Positions 25,152 to 33,377 of a DNA stretch of 33,777 nt are shown here, one piece after another. The notes under the pieces are model-generated. The model made no database searches and had not been told where the DNA came from. It was given only the letters and a program-made list of their open reading frames with translations. The stretch lies in NCBI GenBank assembly GCA_001460835.1, contig CYKH01000209.1, positions 1-33,777 of the forward strand. The letters are read 5' to 3'. A program made the position numbers and the translations under genes. How positions within the stretch are numbered: the first letter of the stretch is position 1; every line of letters starts with the position of its first letter. This stretch comes from Bodo saltans. Taxonomy: Eukaryota > Euglenozoa > Kinetoplastea > Eubodonida > Bodonidae.

Positions 25152-28100
25152 ATGGGAGCGAATCTCAGCGCCGAGCTGGATGAGGCCCGTGACATCACGA
25201 CTCAGTTCCTCAAGATCTTCGCCATTGAGTACACCAAGATGTACCTCGTGGCGTTGATGAAGTCCGCCAAGAAGACCCTTGCGAAGGAGGCGGCCGGCCC
25301 CCAGTGGTCGCTTCTCAAGTGCCTCAAAGCGCCTGCCGCCCCAGTGCTCAAGGCCGGAACTGTGAAGAAGCTGAGCAAGTATTTGAAGAAGTGGAACGTC
25401 CGTTACGCCGTGTGCAAGGGGGACCACCTCATCGACTATTATGAGACCGAGGAGAAGTACAATGCCGGCGCCAAGCCACTCGGCACCATCAACATGTCCA
25501 ACAAGAACTTACACCGTGATGCAAACGACACGGTGCTGAACCGCATCATTGCACTTGCGGAGAAGTGCGGCGTGAATGTAGACGAGATGCCAAAGCCGGA
25601 GCGCTACCCAGACTTCACCCTGGAGATCTACCACGAGCAGAAGGGCCCTATCTACATTGAGTGCCCCGGAGAAGAGGAGTGGAAGCAGTGGTGCGACCTA
25701 TTTGAGCGCTGCCGTTGGCAAGCCCCCCGCCTCAACTTGTACGAGGACAAGGCCCACTTGTTTGCCTTCCCCAAGGCCCTGTGGAGGACTCGTTGGGAGG
25801 TTGGCATGTGGGGCTGGTGGTCCGGCGGTGGTGGCGAGCAGTCGCAGCTCGTCGACGCCATCAACAACAAGATTGCCGATGTTGTCTTGTACAACCTCGA
25901 CAGGAAGTTGACCCAGTCGTGGACGGTGCGCCAAAAGATCCGCAACAAGTTCATCTCCACCGTTGACGGCATCGTTTCGACGGCTGTTGGCCCTGCGTGG
26001 AAGGCGGCCTACAGCGCCGTTGAGGCTGCACGCCCAGAGGCAGAGCCAAAGATCAAGGAGGGCATGCAGCCCATCGTGGATGCCCAAAAGAAGATCCAAG
26101 ACGAGATCTGCAAGATGGTGGAGGCGGGCTCCAAAGACTTCATCACCGAGAAGGTCCTCCCCCACCTCTCCCCCCTGCTGGACATCGTCTTCTCCCCAGT
26201 CGTGGACGGCTTCAAGCTTGTCATCCGTGCCTTCGATGTTGCCTTGGAGCGCGGCCGTGAGAAGTACGAGGTGCGTGAGGACCGACACTACATGGTGTCT
26301 CATCACGGCTACAACAGCGAGTTCTGGGATGCAGAGCGCAAGATCTGGGACCTGTATGAGCCCCTGTGGGCCCTGCGCCTCGTCTTTGAGGACATCTACC
26401 CGTGGTCCATCACCGGCAAGGCCCGCCGACGCCTTCGCAAGACATTTGACAATGCCCTCTTTACCTTTGAGACAATTCTTGAGGACGGCAAGGAGAGCGG
26501 CAAGACGTGGGAGCAGGCTGCTGACGAGACTCGTGCTCGCCTTGCCCGTGATTGCCGCACCGGCATCCTCCGCGTCCTGGGCATCATTTTGTTCGGCGTA
26601 GTGGAGAACTTCTTCGAGAAGCTTGTCATTCGCCCAGCCCGTAAGCTGGTGAAGCCACTGTCTGATAGCATTCCTGCCGCTATCAAGGACTTCGTTGACC
26701 CAGACGACATGCTGGAGGAGCTGCTCTACACGATCCTGCGTCGCACCTGTGGGATGGTGTTTGAGCCGTACACATCCCGCATCGACCTTGGCGTCGCTGA
26801 CAACATTGCCAACGACGCACCGGTGGTCACTCGCAGCGCTGCCGTGGAAGATGCACCAGCCCCCGCTGCCCAAACTGCTGCACCTGCAGAGACTCACGAG
26901 GAGGAGCACCACGCTGCCGCTGCCACAAGCTCCGATGAGACGGCAGCCGCAAAGAAGGCGGAGGAGGATGCCGCCGCTGCAAAGGCTGCTGAAGAGGCTG
27001 CTGCTGCCGCTCGTGCTGCCGAAGATGCTGCTGCTGCTGCAAAGAGGGCTGAGGAGGATGCGGCTGCTGCCAAGAAGGCGGAAGAGGACGCAGCTGGCGC
27101 GAAGAAGGCTGAGGAAGAAGCTGCTGCTGCTGAGGCTGCGGCCGCCGCTCGTGCTGCCGAAGAGGCTGCTGCTGCTGCAAAGAAGGCCGAGGAGGATGCG
27201 GCCGCTGCAAGAGCTGCAGAGGAGGAAGCTGCTGCAAAGGCTGTCAACGATGCTGCCGTCGCCAAGGCACATGAGGAGGAGGCTGCCGCAGCTGCAGCGG
27301 CAAGAGTAGCAGAGGAAGCAGCAGTTGCCTCTGCCGCCATCGCCGCTGCGGCCGCGAGAGCTGCTGAAGAGGAGGAGGCCGCTGCTGCAGTAGCCAAGGC
27401 CGCTGAGGAGGAAGCAGCAGCTGCTGCTGAGGCCGCTCATGCTGCAGAACTTGAAGCTATAGCTATCGCCGCTGCCGCCAAGTTAGCGGAGATGGAAGGA
27501 ATCGCCATCGCGCGGGCAGAAGAGGAGGCCGCCATCGCTGCGTCGGTTGCTGCACAAACTGCCGAAGCCGAAGCTGCGGCTGCGCTTGCCGAAGCCGAAG
27601 CAATCGAAAAGGAAGCCGCCTTGGTCGCTGAGCAGGCTGCTCGAGAGGAAGCAAATGCTACCGCCGCCGCACACGCCGCTGAGGCCGCAGAGAGGGAGGC
27701 GGGTGCCGCTGCGGAGCATGCTGAGGCAGTTGAGGCTGCTGCCAATGCGCAAGATGGGAATGATGTTGTCGAACGTGAAGCCGTTAACGACACCCACGCC
27801 GCTTCGATGACGGAGGATGCCAGCGAGGGCATCGAGTTGGTGTACTTCCAACTGCAAGGCCGTGCCCACGCGACGCGCCTTGTGCTGGAGATCGGCGGCG
27901 TCCCGTTCAAAGACACGCGCCTCTCCTTCCAGGAGTACGGCGCATTGATTGGCACCGGCACGTTCCCCCTTGACACTCTTCCTATCCTCAAGGTAGAGGG
28001 GCAGGTGGTCTCCAACCAGAGCCTTGCGATTCTGCGTTTCGCTGCTGAGTTGGCGGAGCTGCAGCTCTCAGAGCCGGAAGATATTCTGATTGGTGAGGGT

Positions 28101-28436
28101 GTCCTTGCCACTGCGGTGGATCTTGCGGAACTCTTTGGCACATGGTTCGGTGCCAAGGGAGATGACGATAAGAAGCGCTTTGCAACTGAGATTGTGGAAA
28201 CTGGCTTCTCCTTCTACGCCAAGCACATTGAGGAGCTCCTCGCTGGACGCTCACACAACGAAGTGTTCGTGGCGCAGACCATCAGCTTCGTCGATGTGTT
28301 CCTCTACTCCATTGTGTCGTTCCTGCAGCAGACCGCTGCGTCTATCAGCGCGAAGCTGCCCACTGAGGCGCTGCCCAAGCTGGTGGCCCTGGTGGACGCC
28401 GTTGCCGCACTGCCCGCAGTTCAATCGCACAAGTAA
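25152..28436 (+). CDS. Niban-like PH protein fused to an Ala/Glu-rich coil and a C-terminal GST
   Basis: A 1094-residue protein in four parts. (1) MGANLSAELDEAR: Gly2 and Ser6 make a good N-myristoylation site, and the stretch closely follows the start of Niban/FAM129 proteins (MGDVLSTHLDDAR in Niban2). (2) A PH domain, about residues 65-190 (AGTVKKLSKYLKKWNVRYAV ... EEEWKQWCDLFERC). (3) A helical region 200-560 also in Niban order; F432-DNALFTFETIL matches Niban 'MDNAVYTFETLL', and VLPHLSPLLDIVFSPVVDGF matches its 'VQPYIPSILEALMVPTSQGF'. (4) About 300 residues of Ala/Glu/Lys-rich coil (roughly 565-870), then a complete sigma-type GST (894-1094) with ELVYF, GRAHATRL, TLPILKVEG and QSLAILRF. 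The GST resembles the next gene. Likely a membrane-bound scaffold or enzyme. The frame is continuous through all parts, so the fusion is not an annotation artefact. Confidence 0.8.
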   Translation: MGANLSAELDEARDITTQFLKIFAIEYTKMYLVALMKSAKKTLAKEAAGPQWSLLKCLKAPAAPVLKAGTVKKLSKYLKKWNVRYAVCKGDHLIDYYETEEKYNAGAKPLGTINMSNKNLHRDANDTVLNRIIALAEKCGVNVDEMPKPERYPDFTLEIYHEQKGPIYIECPGEEEWKQWCDLFERCRWQAPRLNLYEDKAHLFAFPKALWRTRWEVGMWGWWSGGGGEQSQLVDAINNKIADVVLYNLDRKLTQSWTVRQKIRNKFISTVDGIVSTAVGPAWKAAYSAVEAARPEAEPKIKEGMQPIVDAQKKIQDEICKMVEAGSKDFITEKVLPHLSPLLDIVFSPVVDGFKLVIRAFDVALERGREKYEVREDRHYMVSHHGYNSEFWDAERKIWDLYEPLWALRLVFEDIYPWSITGKARRRLRKTFDNALFTFETILEDGKESGKTWEQAADETRARLARDCRTGILRVLGIILFGVVENFFEKLVIRPARKLVKPLSDSIPAAIKDFVDPDDMLEELLYTILRRTCGMVFEPYTSRIDLGVADNIANDAPVVTRSAAVEDAPAPAAQTAAPAETHEEEHHAAAATSSDETAAAKKAEEDAAAAKAAEEAAAAARAAEDAAAAAKRAEEDAAAAKKAEEDAAGAKKAEEEAAAAEAAAAARAAEEAAAAAKKAEEDAAAARAAEEEAAAKAVNDAAVAKAHEEEAAAAAAARVAEEAAVASAAIAAAAARAAEEEEAAAAVAKAAEEEAAAAAEAAHAAELEAIAIAAAAKLAEMEGIAIARAEEEAAIAASVAAQTAEAEAAAALAEAEAIEKEAALVAEQAAREEANATAAAHAAEAAEREAGAAAEHAEAVEAAANAQDGNDVVEREAVNDTHAASMTEDASEGIELVYFQLQGRAHATRLVLEIGGVPFKDTRLSFQEYGALIGTGTFPLDTLPILKVEGQVVSNQSLAILRFAAELAELQLSEPEDILIGEGVLATAVDLAELFGTWFGAKGDDDKKRFATEIVETGFSFYAKHIEELLAGRSHNEVFVAQTISFVDVFLYSIVSFLQQTAASISAKLPTEALPKLVALVDAVAALPAVQSHK
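26940..27760 (+). repeat. GCN-rich tandem coding repeat (Ala/Glu/Lys coil)
   Basis: Imperfect units encoding AAAKKAEEDAA- and AARAAEEAAA-type heptads and 11-mers repeat for about 270 codons. The composition gives long spurious open frames on the other strand and in other phases. The pattern predicts a long single alpha-helix or coiled coil separating the Niban-like half from the GST. Unit number probably varies between alleles. Confidence 0.85.
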
Positions 28437-28912
28437 AAGATTTGTGAGAAGCGCAAAAGGGGGTCGATTTTTGTACGCCGCTGAACGTTCGTCGTCTTCT
28501 ACTGAAACGTTCAGCACTTGAGTTTCTTTTTTCCACTCTCTTCCCCATTTAATAGCGAGTGTGCAGAGTGCCGTGAGTTCACCCTTCCCCCCGCCTTACC
28601 TTCACACGCCCCGCCCGATGCATCAAAAGTGTACCCGATGTGTCTGATGGCACGTGTGCATTGCTTCGAAGCGTCAGAAATGCGAAACTCTTTTCAATAG
28701 GATCAGGGAAAAAAAAATAAACTCGAAACCAAAACCACGCGAAGACAGAATGAGATCGCTGAGGACACCAGAATTTCGCAACATCCGCAACCAAATCACT
28801 GTGTCCATGAAGCTCATAAAGTATCGATGGCCAACTAATTTTTCTCGTTTTTCATGCCTAATAATAAACACACCGCACAGGGACCTATCAATATTGTTGT
28901 CTTTACAAATAG
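28437..28912 (+). other. intergenic region with probable splice acceptors
   Basis: No gene is seen in these bases. There is an A-rich tract (28708-28717), T-rich AATTTTTCTCGTTTTTCATG (near 28837-28856), AG at 28879-28880 and another at 28911-28912 after TTGTTGTCTTTACAAATAG. The last is 15 bases from the ATG at 28927. Confidence 0.4.
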
Positions 28913-28926
28913 TGACACGTATTAGC

Positions 28927-29622
28927 ATGGGTGCCGCTTGTTCTTCGGAAAGTCACAACGCAACGGTCAATGGATCGATCCCGAACACAAGTACTCAGCA
29001 TGAACTGGAGGTAATCTACTTTGATGCCAAAGGCCGTGCGGAGCCAACTCGTCTTGTGTTTGCTGTTGGAGGCATCCCTTTTAAGGACACGCGTGTGTCG
29101 TATCAGGAATTTGGCACCTTGGTGGCTTCTGGTGCCCTCCCCCTCGAGACCCTTCCTGTCCTGAAGCTCGACGGCAAAATTGTCTCTGTGCAGAGCATGG
29201 CGATGCTGCGCTTTGCGGCGGAGGTTGCTCACCTGCAAGTGCAGCCTCAGGATATCCTTTTCTCGGAGGAGATCTTGTCAACAACGCTCGATATGCGTTG
29301 CTTTGGTGAGGTGTGGTTTAACGCCTCCGACGACGACAAGAAGCGCCACGCTAAGGAAATTGTGGACACAGGCTTCCTTCATTACGCCAAGCACATGGAG
29401 TCCTTGCTAGCAACGAGCCGTGCCACCTCCAAGAAGGGCCATAGCGGGCCGTTTATTGCTCAGTCGATGACATTTGTGGATTTGTTTGTGTTCTCCACCG
29501 TTGAGGCGGTAAAGGGCATTGTGGGCACTGTTGGCGCCACGTTACCGCTGAATGAAGTGCCGCTGCTGGCAGCGCTTCTGGATGCCGTCGCTGAACTTCC
29601 AGCTGTCAAGTCATCAAAATAA
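28927..29622 (+). CDS. N-acylated glutathione S-transferase-like protein
   Basis: A 231-residue GST with an acylation leader. MGAACSSES has Gly2, Cys5 and Ser6, the pattern for N-myristoylation plus palmitoylation, then a Ser/Thr/Asn-rich linker to about residue 26. The GST core has EVIYF (Tyr31), GRAEPTRLVF, PFKDTRVSYQEFG, TLPVLKLDGK and QSMAMLRFAAEVA. 'DDDKKRHAKEIVDTGFLHYAKHMESLLA' is nearly the same as in the GST domain of the preceding fusion gene, so these two modules are closer to each other than to copies 1 and 2. Upstream in-frame ATGs at 28750 and 28807 would bury the acylation signal, and the nearest acceptor AG (28911-28912) favours 28927. The protein ends in SSK, not a PTS1. Membrane anchoring is inferred from the motif. 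Confidence 0.87.
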   Translation: MGAACSSESHNATVNGSIPNTSTQHELEVIYFDAKGRAEPTRLVFAVGGIPFKDTRVSYQEFGTLVASGALPLETLPVLKLDGKIVSVQSMAMLRFAAEVAHLQVQPQDILFSEEILSTTLDMRCFGEVWFNASDDDKKRHAKEIVDTGFLHYAKHMESLLATSRATSKKGHSGPFIAQSMTFVDLFVFSTVEAVKGIVGTVGATLPLNEVPLLAALLDAVAELPAVKSSK

Positions 29623-29905
29623 TAAATTGATGCTCTCGCCTTGTTTCGACGAGAACAAAATTTCGATTTCCAATTATGAATGTCTCATGATTGCAAATTT
29701 TATGCTGCAAGCGAAAGCTCGCTTGTCTGCAACGGAATTGCGCCTTGCTTACTCCTCCCTCTCCGCCGACGATCATTACCCACCACTCACAAACAGGACT
29801 TAAGAAACTATGGTATGACTTCTCACGTTCCTGTCACGTCCTGTTGTTTGATCTAAACCGTAATTGAACTACTTGCAAAGCTGCTTCTTATTCCTTGCTT
29901 TAAAG
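29623..29905 (+). other. intergenic region with probable splice acceptor
   Basis: No recognisable gene. CTTCTTATTCCTTGCTTTAAAG (29884-29905) is a pyrimidine tract followed by AG at 29904-29905. The first ATG after it is 29946. Confidence 0.4.
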
Positions 29906-29945
29906 TACCTCAACTCAAGATAGCAGGGCAAACAGACTCCTCCCT

Positions 29946-30437
29946 ATGGGTTCTGGTTGCTCCTCAGATTACTCCGGAGGTGAACATCGATCGCTTGAGG
30001 CTTCTGGTACTGTTGCACACAAATTAGCGCCCCCTAACATGACCCGCCGCGTGTCCCAGTCCACCTTTGACCGGCATCAGGGCACATCTAGCAGCTCTGC
30101 TGTCACCACCCCCCTTCAGCAAGAGGGAGCTGCAGGGAGCCACCGGAATGAGCCAAGCCGTGGCCACTCTCCTCGACGAGGCATGTCGCCAGTGAAGGGA
30201 GCAGCCGCAGGGCAACACATCGCCGTCAACGGACTGCGTCGTATTGGCTCACTATCCCCAGCGGTGATGAACCTTCCCTCCCAGAACTTATCGAATGGTG
30301 TTGTGGGTGGAAAGGTCTTTGCCGGCCGGAGCCCAACGACGTCACATCAGAGCCTTGTGGTGGTGCCGACCAGTGAACGAGCGGATCCGTGGCTTGACCG
30401 TACCCCGTTAGACCAGTTCGAGGAGGAGTGCCATTAA
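29946..30437 (+). CDS. small dual-acylation-motif protein, otherwise unrecognised
   Basis: A 163-residue Ser/Pro/Arg-rich protein with no recognisable fold. It starts MGSGCSSDYSGGE. Gly2, Cys5 and Ser6 fit myristoylation plus palmitoylation, the leader used by kinetoplastid flagellar-membrane and plasma-membrane proteins. Basic patches and SP/RRxS sites (RRVSQS, RGHSPRRGMSPVK, RRIGSLSP) suggest phosphorylation. The C-terminus is acidic and more conserved-looking (DPWLDRTPLDQFEEECH). The start is the first ATG after a pyrimidine tract and AG at 29905. It follows two other genes with MGA starts. Function unknown. It is judged real because the ATG, the acylation motif and the acceptor coincide. 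Confidence 0.6.
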   Translation: MGSGCSSDYSGGEHRSLEASGTVAHKLAPPNMTRRVSQSTFDRHQGTSSSSAVTTPLQQEGAAGSHRNEPSRGHSPRRGMSPVKGAAAGQHIAVNGLRRIGSLSPAVMNLPSQNLSNGVVGGKVFAGRSPTTSHQSLVVVPTSERADPWLDRTPLDQFEEECH

Positions 30438-31340
30438 CCAAGGCAAATCAAAGGTTGTAGGCAATATGCGCTTGCACCCCTCCCTAAAATGAATCATTCG
30501 CTTATGTGAAGATATTTTTCGATTTTTTCCATTCAGGTGTTGAGGACGTTTTCTTATGCTTGCCAACATCACCCCTTACGTGAGACGAAGAAGACGGCAC
30601 ACTGGACACAGAAATTATATCGTCATTCTGTCCACGGCATTGTGTGCCTTTCTTTTTTGGGATGCAGAGCATTTTTCACTTTTCTTCTTTTACGTCAGCC
30701 GTAATAGTTGCGTTTTTTCAGCATGACTTTTTTCTTTTTCATTGAGGTTACGCTTACACTTGCTTCACATCTTCCGTGGAAATCGAACTTGCCCAACCCT
30801 TTTGCGTTGGTGGCGGCCGTGCTTCCTTCAGAAACCATTTCATTGCCCCCTTTCCCCTTTCCCTCTTTCGGCTTCGTGCCGCATCTTCCTCCTCCCCGCC
30901 GTGCCTTTTTTTTTTCTTTTCCCTTTTGCTGTTTTCCCCATTTGGGCATTTGCGTCCACCCCGTCACCATGTCATGACTTCCATATCAATGATACCCCTT
31001 AAGCTGCTTGTGAAGTGAATACGCAACATTCTGAGGCAGCTATAGGGGCGGGGGCGAGTCATCAAGAGTCCTATTCAATATTTTATTGGGTTTCCTTCGC
31101 CAGATCTGGGAGGACACTTCCCCTTCTCCCCCGGGAGGCAACAAGGAGGCTCTGGCGTAGAGCCGACAAGGTATTTTTGTGCACTCCATCATCAACACAT
31201 CCCCTCCAACTCAAGCGCCAAGGCAAAACAAGAGCGATACCAATAATTCATACCAACAAGGTAACATTGTTTCATTTCCTTCCTCGAGATGATGCTCTCT
31301 CTATGTGTGCTTGTACAGTAGTCCTGCCTGCGAAGACTAC
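30438..31340 (+). other. gene-poor region with strong pyrimidine tracts and a doubtful 84-codon ORF
   Basis: This is the longest gap without a firm gene. It has GCGTTTTTTCAG with AG at 30720-30721, directly followed by ATG 30723, which opens an 84-residue frame (to 30977) rich in Phe and Pro. The residues come from C/T-rich DNA (30890-30950 is almost pure pyrimidine), so I doubt it is a protein. The region may hold a long 3' UTR of the preceding gene, a long 5' leader of the next one, or an unrecognised non-coding RNA. No tRNA or snoRNA was recognised by eye. Confidence 0.35.
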
Positions 31341-31375
31341 TTTTTTCTTCACCACTCTATTCTTTGTCCACTTAG
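31341..31375 (+). promoter_or_regulatory. probable spliced-leader acceptor deciding the start of the next gene
   Basis: TTTTTTCTTCACCACTCTAT and more T/C-rich sequence ends in CTTAG with AG at 31374-31375. The first ATG downstream is 31423. The coding frame is open upstream as far as a GTG at 31015, but that part translates the tract itself. Confidence 0.5.
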
Positions 31376-31422
31376 ACACACACCAGGCACTTCGATTCCA
31401 AACTTGGAAGAGTTTCGAGAAC

Positions 31423-33189
31423 ATGCATCCTTACAACATTCCATCTGCGTCGTCACCTCCACCACGGGCCTCTATCACGTCTTCGAACGCTGCAAGGAGG
31501 GGATCGTCAACAACCTTAGTGACGCACACATACCTCCCACCCTCGTTACAGTGCACCATCTTTGCTGGGGAGGAAAGACCTGCGGCATCCTTATCCCAAC
31601 TATCGTCACATCGAGTCCAACACCAAAATATGGAGAGGGGAGGGAGTTGCCAGGCGCCTTTCTTTTCTCCGCACATCCCGTTGTTCTTTGATCCTTGCCA
31701 AGAGGGAAGCAAACGCACCTCACATGCCTCCTCCTCTGCATCTCCAATACAGAAGGCGGCGGTTTCTTTACGGAGGGGCAAATCTCCACGCAAAATAAAG
31801 GCAACAACTGATGTGATGATCAATGTTGTGGAGCGCAGTGAAACGGAAATCACTCAGTCCCATGAAGACAATATCATTCGAAGAAAGAAATTGCGTACAC
31901 CCAAGAAGGTGTTGATGCCTGCACCGACACCACCGCGACGTGGTAACAATAATGTCACGCTGGAAGACGCGCCTCCTACTCCGTGGACTCCTGGGACGTC
32001 TGACTACGACACTAGTGAAGGTACCAACGGCGCCATCATCATCCAATGCCATGGCGACGTGTTGACCGCTGTGGCATCTTACGAAGAGGGGAATATATCT
32101 CCTCTCACTGATCGCTGCGGTGCTTCGCCATACACTGCTGCAACTCCAAAGAACAAACCCTCCTCTTCGCCTTTGCTGCATCAGCCATGTGTGTCTGCAC
32201 CCCTTGTGCTTCGTTTGGCGGCAGAAGAAGGTCCGACGTGTGTCGTATCACCCTCACCATTATGTGACGATGTCGCAGTACAACGTGGCGCCTCGTGCAG
32301 TGCTGAGACGCAGACCGAACGATGTGAGCCGCAAGATGATCATGGGACGCTTCCTGCCAACGCAGAAGAGGTACCTCCAGCAGATCACATCGCCTCAACA
32401 ACGACTGCTCAACCATCCACCACCACGACATGCCCCACATCCTCCATTGCATCCTTATTGCGCCACACGGCTGCTACTATGGGTGGTTTGGAGGACCGTA
32501 AGCTGCTGCTGCGGTACTACTTGCTTTGGCGCCTCCAGCAACGTGCGCGAGAACGTTCTGCCCGTCGCAACCGCATATCAGAACATTCCTCTCCTCTAAC
32601 ACGAGGCACTCAACCGACGGAGGATAGCGTGAGCTCCCCACCACCACCAGCGGCAGCATCTGCCCCCACACCACCCCCACGACACTCTACCCCCAATAGT
32701 GCAGGGCACCTTTCAACAGCCCTAGCGACGCCACGCACCACCGATGCTGTGTATTTGTTCACACCGTCACCCATCCATGACGACGACGTGAAGAGATCCT
32801 GTGCGGCTGCGGTGCGCATCGGACGGCACGACGCGGTGGCGTCCCAGTTAAAGTACGAGGAGGAGGAGGAAGGAGAGGAGAGCAGTGACAATGTGTCTGC
32901 CTATGGGAGGTCGGCACCTATCACCCACCACTTCACGAAGAACATTGCCGGCTCGTCTATGAGAGTGACGACTGTATCTCACCGAAGCAAAGATGCTAAT
33001 TTAGATCTGTTGCCGCCTCGTGCCCCTGTGATTCTGGGCGACACGGCAGCATTAGCGTCTAGCTTTATGCGAGGTGATCCGAAGTCTATTCACAATCACA
33101 ATGACGGTGACGATGGTTCTGATGATGATGATAACGTCGGCGCACAGCAACAGCCACTCCGCATTAAATTCTTCCATGGATCACTTTAG
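31423..33189 (+). CDS. low-complexity 588-residue protein with one Sfi1-like helix
   Basis: I do not recognise the family. The product is mostly disordered: Ser/Thr/Pro-rich, with basic clusters (RRGKSPRKIK, RRKKLRTPKK) in the first third, TP/SP sites throughout, and acidic runs later (EEEEEGEE, DDGSDDDD). The one ordered-looking stretch, about residues 355-385, reads DRKLLLRYYLLWRLQQRARERSARR. It fits the centrin-binding Sfi1 repeat pattern LLxxx(F/L)xxW(K/R) once. A single unit is weak evidence, but such helices occur in basal-body and cytoskeletal proteins. The start at 31423 is chosen from the acceptor; an ATG at 31303 would add 40 residues of translated pyrimidine tract. No signal peptide or membrane segment is seen. 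Confidence 0.6.
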   Translation: MHPYNIPSASSPPPRASITSSNAARRGSSTTLVTHTYLPPSLQCTIFAGEERPAASLSQLSSHRVQHQNMERGGSCQAPFFSPHIPLFFDPCQEGSKRTSHASSSASPIQKAAVSLRRGKSPRKIKATTDVMINVVERSETEITQSHEDNIIRRKKLRTPKKVLMPAPTPPRRGNNNVTLEDAPPTPWTPGTSDYDTSEGTNGAIIIQCHGDVLTAVASYEEGNISPLTDRCGASPYTAATPKNKPSSSPLLHQPCVSAPLVLRLAAEEGPTCVVSPSPLCDDVAVQRGASCSAETQTERCEPQDDHGTLPANAEEVPPADHIASTTTAQPSTTTTCPTSSIASLLRHTAATMGGLEDRKLLLRYYLLWRLQQRARERSARRNRISEHSSPLTRGTQPTEDSVSSPPPPAAASAPTPPPRHSTPNSAGHLSTALATPRTTDAVYLFTPSPIHDDDVKRSCAAAVRIGRHDAVASQLKYEEEEEGEESSDNVSAYGRSAPITHHFTKNIAGSSMRVTTVSHRSKDANLDLLPPRAPVILGDTAALASSFMRGDPKSIHNHNDGDDGSDDDDNVGAQQQPLRIKFFHGSL

Positions 33190-33325
33190 AAACGAGGCAA
33201 CACCAAGAAAACCGAACAAAAGCTCGAATGCTTTTTTTGTACACTTTGTAAACGACCAGTACCTTCGCGCAATATTTTGTGTTGGTGGTTCTTCCTTTTT
33301 TTCATACACACGTTCGTCCAACAAG

Positions 33326-33351
33326 TTGTCTATTTCTTTACTCTATTCCAG
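33326..33351 (+). promoter_or_regulatory. probable splice acceptor for the last gene
   Basis: GTCTATTTCTTTACTCTATTCCAG is a textbook pyrimidine tract with AG at 33350-33351. ATG 33378 is the first start after it. Confidence 0.55.
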
Positions 33352-33377
33352 TGACGCGCGAGGCACAACAATTTCAA

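Noticed and set aside
25698-27440. Long minus-strand open frame (580 codons) opposite the Niban-GST gene, with Ser/Leu/Cys-rich runs
   Set aside because: It is the antisense of the GCN-rich coil and of codon-biased sequence. The + strand has clear domains on both sides, and the antisense product has no recognisable fold.
26894-28156. Ala- and Ser-rich minus-strand frames over the coil and GST domain
   Set aside because: Mirror frames of a GC-rich repeat and of a conserved GST, with no motif of their own.
31015-31422. Upstream extension of the 588-residue protein from a GTG (31015) or the ATG at 31303
   Set aside because: This part encodes the pyrimidine tract itself and precedes the best acceptor AG at 31375. 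Non-ATG starts are not expected here.
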